From assembly GCA_020629755.1 (NCBI GenBank), contig JAHDCS010000008.1, positions 1 to 52,351 of the forward strand: 52,351 bases of DNA, given 5' to 3'. Positions 47,285 through 52,351 of the stretch are shown here, one piece after another. The number at the start of each line of letters is the position of its first letter. Position 1 is the first letter of the stretch. The DNA comes from Flavobacteriales bacterium (GTDB lineage: Bacteria > Bacteroidota > Bacteroidia > Flavobacteriales_G > JALEGO01). Made by a program: the position numbers and the translations under genes. The notes beneath the pieces are model-generated. The model was not told the origin of the DNA, made no database searches, and worked only from the letters and a program-made list of their open reading frames with translations.

Positions 47285-47307
47285 CGTTCTTATGAATGCT
47301 AAAACAC
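47276..47307. terminator. Stable hairpin overlapping the M23 stop codon
   Basis: A 14-bp stem with one G-T wobble (GTGTTTTAGCGTTC, 47276-47289; GAATGCTAAAACAC, 47294-47307) has a 4-base loop. It lies between the convergent M23 and ECF genes. No T tract follows on either strand, so it may act as a transcript 3'-end stabiliser rather than a classical terminator. Confidence 0.5.
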
Positions 47308-47330
47308 GATTTACCTTATTATAAATTGCT

Positions 47331-47936
47331 TTAGCTCAATGAGAAATCTAAATTTTCTTGTTTAATTATCTTTCTAAGATTAATAACCGCATAACGCATA
47401 CGCCCCAAAGCAGTATTGATACTGATATCTGTTTCTTCGGCAATCTCTTTAAAAGAAAGCCCTCTAAATAGGCGCATTTTAATAATGTTTTTCTGATCTA
47501 ATGGCAAGCGATCCAGCATTTCAATGAGCGTTTGATTGCGCCCATCTAAAATTGTTTTTTCTTGCCAATTCAAAGAAGGTTCTGCAATAAACGAAAAACT
47601 ATCTAATATACCTTGTGAATGTTGGGCAATGGCTGCTTTTTTGCGTTTTCGTAAAAAATCAATGGCTAAATTATGTGCAATACGCATAATCCAAGAGCCA
47701 AACTTGCCTTCTTCATTGTACTTACCCTCTTTAATGTAATGAATCCCCTTTATAAAGGTGTCTTGAAACACATCATTTGCTGTGTCGTAATCATTTACGA
47801 TTTTATAAATGTGCCCAAATAATTTGTTTTTGTGTCTGTCAATAAGTGTCTCAAGTGCTTTATCATCACCCTTTTTAAAACGACAAACTAGATCCGTATC
47901 AGAAATCTGAACTGAAGTTAAACGCATACCTTTCAT
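47331..47936 (-). CDS. ECF-type RNA polymerase sigma factor
   Basis: The 201-residue protein has sigma region 2 (about 20-95: LIDRHKNKLFGHIYKIV, DVFQDTFIKGI, SWIMRIAHNLAIDFLR) and region 4 (about 140-190: LPLDQKNIIKMRLFRGLSFKEIAE). It should direct RNA polymerase to a stress or envelope regulon. No anti-sigma gene is adjacent, which is unusual for many ECF groups, so control may act elsewhere. It is divergent from uvrA. Confidence 0.9.
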   Translation of the reverse strand: MKGMRLTSVQISDTDLVCRFKKGDDKALETLIDRHKNKLFGHIYKIVNDYDTANDVFQDTFIKGIHYIKEGKYNEEGKFGSWIMRIAHNLAIDFLRKRKKAAIAQHSQGILDSFSFIAEPSLNWQEKTILDGRNQTLIEMLDRLPLDQKNIIKMRLFRGLSFKEIAEETDISINTALGRMRYAVINLRKIIKQENLDFSLS

Positions 47937-47995
47937 GTTTTAGTTTTAGAAAAAAAGGTAAACGTCTTGCTATAGAATAAAAGATTTAAATTTTA

Positions 47996-48044
47996 CTTAG
48001 ATAACTTCAGATAAGCACATTTTATTGTGTTACCTTTATCTAAG
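47996..48044. repeat. Nested inverted repeat in the sigma factor/uvrA gap
   Basis: Outer arms CTTAGATAA (47996-48004) and TTATCTAAG (48036-48044) are perfectly complementary, with an inner CACA/TGTG pair around 48017-48030. Its position in the 142-base divergent gap is consistent with an operator or an mRNA leader structure of uvrA. Confidence 0.45.
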
Positions 48045-48078
48045 GTATAAAAAAAAGTACAACTATCCAAACATAAGC

Positions 48079-50928
48079 ATGCCTCAGACTCCTCATAAAC
48101 AAGTAGATACAAAAAAAGTAATCGCTATTAAAGGAGCAAAGATGTACAATCTAAAAAATGTAGATGTCCAAATAAAAAAGAACTCTTTCACCGTGATAAC
48201 TGGCGTTAGTGGTTCAGGTAAATCCTCTTTAGCGATTGACACCTTATATGCCGAAGGGCAACGCCGCTATGTAGAAAGCCTATCTGCTTATGTACGGCAA
48301 TTTATGGGCAAGCTTAAAAAGCCAGATGTTTATGCCATCCACGGCATTACGCCGGCCATTGCAATTCGTCAAAAGGTATCCTCTAAAAACCCTAGATCAA
48401 CCGTTGGTACCGTTACAGAAATCATTGATTATTTAAAATTGCTCTTCACTAGAATCGGCGATACTTTCTCTCCTATTTCAGGCGAAATTGTTAAAAAAGA
48501 TACTCCTGAAACTGTTCTTGCGCACCTATCATCTTCTTTCAATGAAGGTGATAAATTCTCGGTCTTATCCCCCCTACCCATACACCGATTTAATAATATA
48601 AAAGAGTGTCTAGAATTTCATCAAAAAGAAGGTTTTACCCGAATTGAAGTAAACAAAGAAATCATCACTATTGACACCTATTTAGATCAAATTTCTAATA
48701 AAGAGCCTAATCCGAAGGCTACTATACATCTTTTAATAGATAGATGTGTGTATCATACAGAAAAAGAGACTATTTCTAGACTATTTGATTCTGTTAGCCA
48801 GGCCTTTAGTGCTTCAGGTGGGCAATGTATTTTGTTAAAAAATAAAGATCAATCTTATGCTTATTTTACAACTAAATTTGAGAAAGATGGCATTGAATTT
48901 ACTGAGCCATCGATCCATTTTTTTAGCTTCAACAATCCCCTTGGAGCTTGCGATACTTGTCAAGGCTTTGGCAATGTGATTGATGTAGATCCGGCCCGTG
49001 TTATCCTTAACCCAGAGCTTTCGTTGGTAGACGATGTGATTGAATGTTGGAAAGGCGAAAAACTTAAAGCCTATAAACACAAAATGGTCGAGTGGGGCAA
49101 AGCAAACAACTTTCCTGTTTTTAGATCATACAACGAACTTACTGATAAAGAAAAAGATATTCTTTGGAATGGTAATGCTCAAATAGAAGGCATTCATGCT
49201 TTTTTTGATATGGTAAAAGCGAATACCTACAAAATTCAATACCGCGTTTTACTCTCTAGGTTTAGAGGAAAAACCATTTGCCCAACTTGCAAAGGCGGAA
49301 GGTTAAAAGAACAAACCAATTATGTAAAAGTGGGCGAAAAATCTATCAACGAACTTAGCACACTTTCTATCAAGAACCTACACACTTTTTTCAAAGACCT
49401 ATCTTTAGATGCTTACAAAGAAAAAGTCGCCAAAAAAATCATCTTTGAAATCACTTCAAGACTTGGTTTTATTGCCGATGTTGGGCTTGATTATCTGACC
49501 TTAGACAGGCTGTCTTCGTCTCTTTCAGGCGGAGAGTCGCAACGCATCAATCTTGCCAGTTCAATTGGCAGTAGCCTGGTTGGAAGTACCTATATTTTAG
49601 ATGAACCCAGCATTGGCCTACATTCTAAAGACAGTGCGCGTTTAATCAATGTGTTGCAAGCGCTTAAAAACCAAGGCAACACCCTACTGGTGGTTGAACA
49701 CGACGAAGATATTATGCGTGCTGCAGATGACATCATTGACATGGGCCCTTTGGCGGGCATACATGGCGGAGAAGTCGTTGCTCAGGGTACGGCCAAAGAG
49801 ATTTGCCAGATAAAAAAGAGCCTTACTGGGCAGTACCTAAACGAAATCCAATCTATAGAAACCCCTAGTTCTCGTAGAAAAGCAAAAAGTAAAATTGTTT
49901 TTAAGGGTTGTAGAGAACACAATTTAAAAAACATTGACCTTACGTTGCATAGTGGTATTATCAATGCAATTTCAGGTGTTAGCGGATCTGGAAAAAGCAC
50001 CTTAGTGAGAGAAATTATATATCCGGCTTTAAAACGCGCTTTAAATGATCCTTCTGGAAAAGTTGGTGCTTTTGGCAAAATCGAAGGGGATATTCAAATA
50101 CAACAGGTTGAGTTTATCGATCAAAATCCTATCGGTAAATCCTCACGCTCTAATCCGGCTACCTACGTGAAAGCCTATGACGATATTCGAACGCTTTTCT
50201 CTTTATTGCCAGACTCTAAATACAAAGGGTTTAAATCTTCCTTTTTTTCATTCAATACAGACGGCGGCAGGTGTGACGCTTGCAAAGGCGAAGGCGTAAA
50301 TACCATTGAAATGCAATTTATGGCCGATGTGACGTTGCCTTGTGAAAACTGTAACGGCAAACGCTTTAAAGAAGAGGTACTCGATGTTCATTTTCATGGT
50401 AAAAATATTGCCCATATTTTAGAAACCCCTATTGATCAGGCTATTGCTTTTTTTAAATCTACTCAAGGAAAATCGCCTGATACGAAAATAAAAAATGCCT
50501 TAAAAAAAATCATTCACAAACTAGAACCTTTAGATAAGGTCGGATTAGGCTATGTGGCGCTGGGGCAATCTTCAAGTACTTTAAGTGGCGGCGAGGCTCA
50601 GCGTGTTAAATTGGCCTCTTTTTTAACAGGTACAGACAAAAAGAAAGACAAGCACACTCTTTTTATTTTTGATGAGCCAACTACCGGATTGCATTTTCAC
50701 GATATTAAAAAACTTTTAGTGGCCTTTAACGAGCTTATTGAAAAGGGGCATACCTTGCTTTTAATTGAACACCATCTAGATGTGCTAAAATGTGCAGATT
50801 ACATTACCGATTTAGGGCCTTATGGCGGCGATAAAGGGGGCGAAATTGTTTGTGAAGGCACGCCAGAAGAGATCGTGAAATCTAAGGAAAGTTTTACGGC
50901 ACAATATTTAAGAGATAAGATTCAGTAA
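48079..50928 (+). CDS. uvrA: UvrA excinuclease ABC ATPase
   Basis: The 949-residue length is typical; the preferred start is the ATG at 48079, because an upstream ATG at 48025 lies inside the outer inverted repeat. Two ABC modules are seen: Walker A GVSGSGKSS (42-50) and a second GVSGSGKST; signatures LSGGESQRI and LSGGEAQRV. The second zinc module is intact (CDACKGEG, then CENCNGK). In the first zinc module the pair CDTC (291, 294) remains but the upstream CxxC is replaced (FTTKFEKDGIEF). UvrA scans DNA for bulky damage with UvrB. Confidence 0.93.
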   Translation: MPQTPHKQVDTKKVIAIKGAKMYNLKNVDVQIKKNSFTVITGVSGSGKSSLAIDTLYAEGQRRYVESLSAYVRQFMGKLKKPDVYAIHGITPAIAIRQKVSSKNPRSTVGTVTEIIDYLKLLFTRIGDTFSPISGEIVKKDTPETVLAHLSSSFNEGDKFSVLSPLPIHRFNNIKECLEFHQKEGFTRIEVNKEIITIDTYLDQISNKEPNPKATIHLLIDRCVYHTEKETISRLFDSVSQAFSASGGQCILLKNKDQSYAYFTTKFEKDGIEFTEPSIHFFSFNNPLGACDTCQGFGNVIDVDPARVILNPELSLVDDVIECWKGEKLKAYKHKMVEWGKANNFPVFRSYNELTDKEKDILWNGNAQIEGIHAFFDMVKANTYKIQYRVLLSRFRGKTICPTCKGGRLKEQTNYVKVGEKSINELSTLSIKNLHTFFKDLSLDAYKEKVAKKIIFEITSRLGFIADVGLDYLTLDRLSSSLSGGESQRINLASSIGSSLVGSTYILDEPSIGLHSKDSARLINVLQALKNQGNTLLVVEHDEDIMRAADDIIDMGPLAGIHGGEVVAQGTAKEICQIKKSLTGQYLNEIQSIETPSSRRKAKSKIVFKGCREHNLKNIDLTLHSGIINAISGVSGSGKSTLVREIIYPALKRALNDPSGKVGAFGKIEGDIQIQQVEFIDQNPIGKSSRSNPATYVKAYDDIRTLFSLLPDSKYKGFKSSFFSFNTDGGRCDACKGEGVNTIEMQFMADVTLPCENCNGKRFKEEVLDVHFHGKNIAHILETPIDQAIAFFKSTQGKSPDTKIKNALKKIIHKLEPLDKVGLGYVALGQSSSTLSGGEAQRVKLASFLTGTDKKKDKHTLFIFDEPTTGLHFHDIKKLLVAFNELIEKGHTLLLIEHHLDVLKCADYITDLGPYGGDKGGEIVCEGTPEEIVKSKESFTAQYLRDKIQ

Positions 50929-50936
50929 AATACTCA

Positions 50937-50968
50937 TTTTGAGGTAACGAGTAGGTGAAATAATTTTT
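50937..50968 (+). promoter_or_regulatory. Candidate promoter of the repetitive secreted protein
   Basis: TTTTG (50937-50941) is followed after 19 bases by TAATTTTT (50961-50968), matching the Bacteroidota TTTG-N19-TAnnTTTG pattern with one mismatch. The expected transcription start lies about 30 bases before the ATG at 51004. Confidence 0.5.
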
Positions 50969-51003
50969 TTACCTTTCAAGATAAGAGCTTTAAACGTTTA
51001 TCT

Positions 51004-52351
51004 ATGCGCTGGTTAGTCCCTAAAAACCTCTATTCTTCCTTCATTTATTTGTGTGTTATTTTTTCGGGTGGATGGCAATCTACTTCTTATGCACAGTCTC
51101 CTGGATATATTTACTACCAAGCTGCTGCAAGAAACGCCTCTGGAGTAATTTTAGCAGACAGTGCATTAGGTAGTGTGAGTATTTCCTTATGCACAGACAC
51201 CACTAACCCTATAAGTTCAACTGTTTTCACTGAAACGCACTCAGGTGTTCAAACCAATGCGTATGGCTTATTTAATATTTTGATTGGATCAGGTACTTTA
51301 AGCTCTGGAACGGCCTTAGAAAATTTATCTTGGGCGGATGGATTGTTTTATTTTTCAATAGATATTGATGGCAATCAAATTGGCGGATATCAACGGTTAG
51401 TCACCGTGCCCTATAGTTTTTACAGTGATAAAGCAGGTAGAGCCGCTATTGCTGATTCTGTCTTAGGGATTAGCGCACTAAGTGTTCAGAACATTCAAAA
51501 TCAAATCACCAACATACAAGACTCTATTGTGGTGGTACAGAACATCATCAATACTATTGACACGAGCGGTAGTGGTCAAAATTATCAGATTGACACCATG
51601 TTTTTTAATCAAAACACTGGTTTTTTGACTCTCATTCAAAACAGTGGGTTTATGGATAGTGTGCAAATAAATGTATCTAATACGCCTACAACAGTTCAAT
51701 GGTCTGATATAGCAGGAGTGCCAGCGTACGTAAATGACTCTATTGATGATGTACAAGATGGAGATTTTGATGACCAAAATGAGATTCAAGTGTTGAGTTA
51801 TGATGCTTCTGCAAATCAAATTACACTAACACCAAGTGGTGGTACAATAACGCTTAATCCTAGCACGGGCACTGACAATCAGAATATTGATTCATTATAC
51901 ATTACCGGAAATTCTTTAATCGTAAGTATTGAAAACGGCAACGCAGATACAGTTGATATCACCTCATTATTATCAGACACCGTGCTCACAGCAGCTGAAG
52001 TAAATGCTATTGTAAGTGCAAATAATTACTTAACAGCAGAAATTGACGCAGATACAACCAACGAAATTCAAAATTTAAGCATCACAAACGACACAATCAG
52101 TCTTTCTAATAGCATTACAACTATTGACCTAAAGCCTTATTTAGACAACACAGACAACCAACAGCTCGACAGTCTTACACTTAATGGCAATATTTTAGAA
52201 GTATTTTTAGAAAACGGAGGTTCTAAAAGTGTTAACCTTTCTGCATTTTCAAACCCTGGAACCGACAATCAAAATATAGACTCCTTATACATTTCAGGAA
52301 ATTCTTTAATCGTAAGTATTGAAAACGGCAACGCAGATACAGTTGATATCA
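51004..52351 (+). CDS. Repetitive secreted protein, truncated by the window edge
   Basis: The frame starts MRWLVPKNLYSSF, has a signal peptide ending SYAQ (about 31), and is open to the edge (449 codons). The first part (about 34-145) includes GYIYYQAAARNASGVIL, resembling the N-terminus of long Bacteroidota proteins that carry repeats ahead of a tail-fibre or endosialidase-chaperone-type end. Repeats follow with recurrent TDNQNIDSLYI, GNSLIVSIENGNADTVDI and DTVLTAAEV phrases. A long beta-rich fibrous surface protein is likely; the C-terminal type cannot be seen. Confidence 0.75.
   Translation, partial: MRWLVPKNLYSSFIYLCVIFSGGWQSTSYAQSPGYIYYQAAARNASGVILADSALGSVSISLCTDTTNPISSTVFTETHSGVQTNAYGLFNILIGSGTLSSGTALENLSWADGLFYFSIDIDGNQIGGYQRLVTVPYSFYSDKAGRAAIADSVLGISALSVQNIQNQITNIQDSIVVVQNIINTIDTSGSGQNYQIDTMFFNQNTGFLTLIQNSGFMDSVQINVSNTPTTVQWSDIAGVPAYVNDSIDDVQDGDFDDQNEIQVLSYDASANQITLTPSGGTITLNPSTGTDNQNIDSLYITGNSLIVSIENGNADTVDITSLLSDTVLTAAEVNAIVSANNYLTAEIDADTTNEIQNLSITNDTISLSNSITTIDLKPYLDNTDNQQLDSLTLNGNILEVFLENGGSKSVNLSAFSNPGTDNQNIDSLYISGNSLIVSIENGNADTVDI
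51874..51961 (+). repeat. Coding repeat, copy 1
   Basis: This 88-base stretch recurs at 52264-52351, exactly 390 bases (130 codons) away. The final 55 bases (51907-51961 and 52297-52351) are identical; the first part differs at a few positions. Confidence 0.85.
52264..52351 (+). repeat. Coding repeat, copy 2
   Basis: Second copy of the 51874-51961 repeat. It is cut by the window edge, so the identity may extend further. Confidence 0.85.

Noticed and set aside
51478-51819. Minus-strand reading frame opposite the repetitive protein
   Set aside because: It is antisense to a long open plus-strand frame with signal peptide and repeats, and has no recognisable motif.

Overview
The window looks like chromosomal DNA of a Bacteroidota bacterium, most likely of the order Flavobacteriales. 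The base composition is AT-rich. There are many secreted proteins with type IX secretion (T9SS) tails, a CHU_C/gliding-type C-terminal domain, a TonB-dependent receptor with an N-terminal carboxypeptidase-regulatory domain, DUF5683, DUF6089 and SiaB/SiaC families. Some start regions carry TAnnTTTG, the -7 element typical of this phylum, and Shine-Dalgarno sequences are scarce. No rRNA, tRNA, CRISPR array, phage or full-length insertion sequence was seen. One small non-autonomous element is present. Only one gene-free stretch exceeds 300 bases (46014-46399), and that element occupies most of it.

Layout. 1-436: end-truncated DUF547 gene (minus). 525-3395: glycosyltransferase, rhodanese and parA (plus). 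3417-7674: a minus-strand block (AraC regulator, lipoprotein, intradiol dioxygenase-like protein, T9SS protein) that separates parA from parB. 7806-17563: a long plus-strand housekeeping run of parB, DUF5683, dapB, two signal peptidases, WbqC, a two-gene 5'-nucleotidase, dnaA, low-molecular-weight phosphatase and a tetrapyrrole-methylase-type methyltransferase. 17584-24939: a five-gene minus operon holding a SiaA/SiaB/SiaC-like phosphatase-kinase-phosphoprotein module together with a lipoprotein and a large CHU_C surface protein. 25000-28474: paired M16 peptidases and an NPD-family oxidoreductase (minus). 28528-32514: DUF6089 protein, mtaB, lgt, DinB-like protein (plus). 32581-33309: DUF4197 lipoprotein (minus). 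33362-39154: AlkD-like HEAT protein, EVE protein, TonB receptor, DUF547, mgtE (plus). 39178-46013: two T9SS-type secreted proteins, then purD, a MORN lipoprotein, ligA and a small barrel protein (minus). 46400-50928: M23 peptidase (plus), ECF sigma factor (minus), uvrA (plus). 51004 to the edge: start of a repetitive secreted protein.

How the genes work together. ParA/ParB (segregation) and DnaA (initiation) lie within about 14 kb, but no convincing parS or oriC was found. LepB, Lgt and several lipoproteins and T9SS cargos make envelope biogenesis a recurring theme. The most system-like locus is 17584-24939, where a predicted periplasmic beta-propeller sensor is fused through one membrane helix to a SpoIIE/PP2C phosphatase and co-encoded with its likely kinase (SiaB) and phosphoprotein (SiaC). 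No diguanylate cyclase is nearby, so the output of the switch is unknown.

Two DNA-level signals stand out. The first is a 309-bp MITE-like element with perfect 12-bp terminal inverted repeats and a perfect 10-bp target duplication (46034-46362). The second is a strongly over-represented octamer, GGGGGGAT, counted by eye 20 times over both strands and always inside genes.
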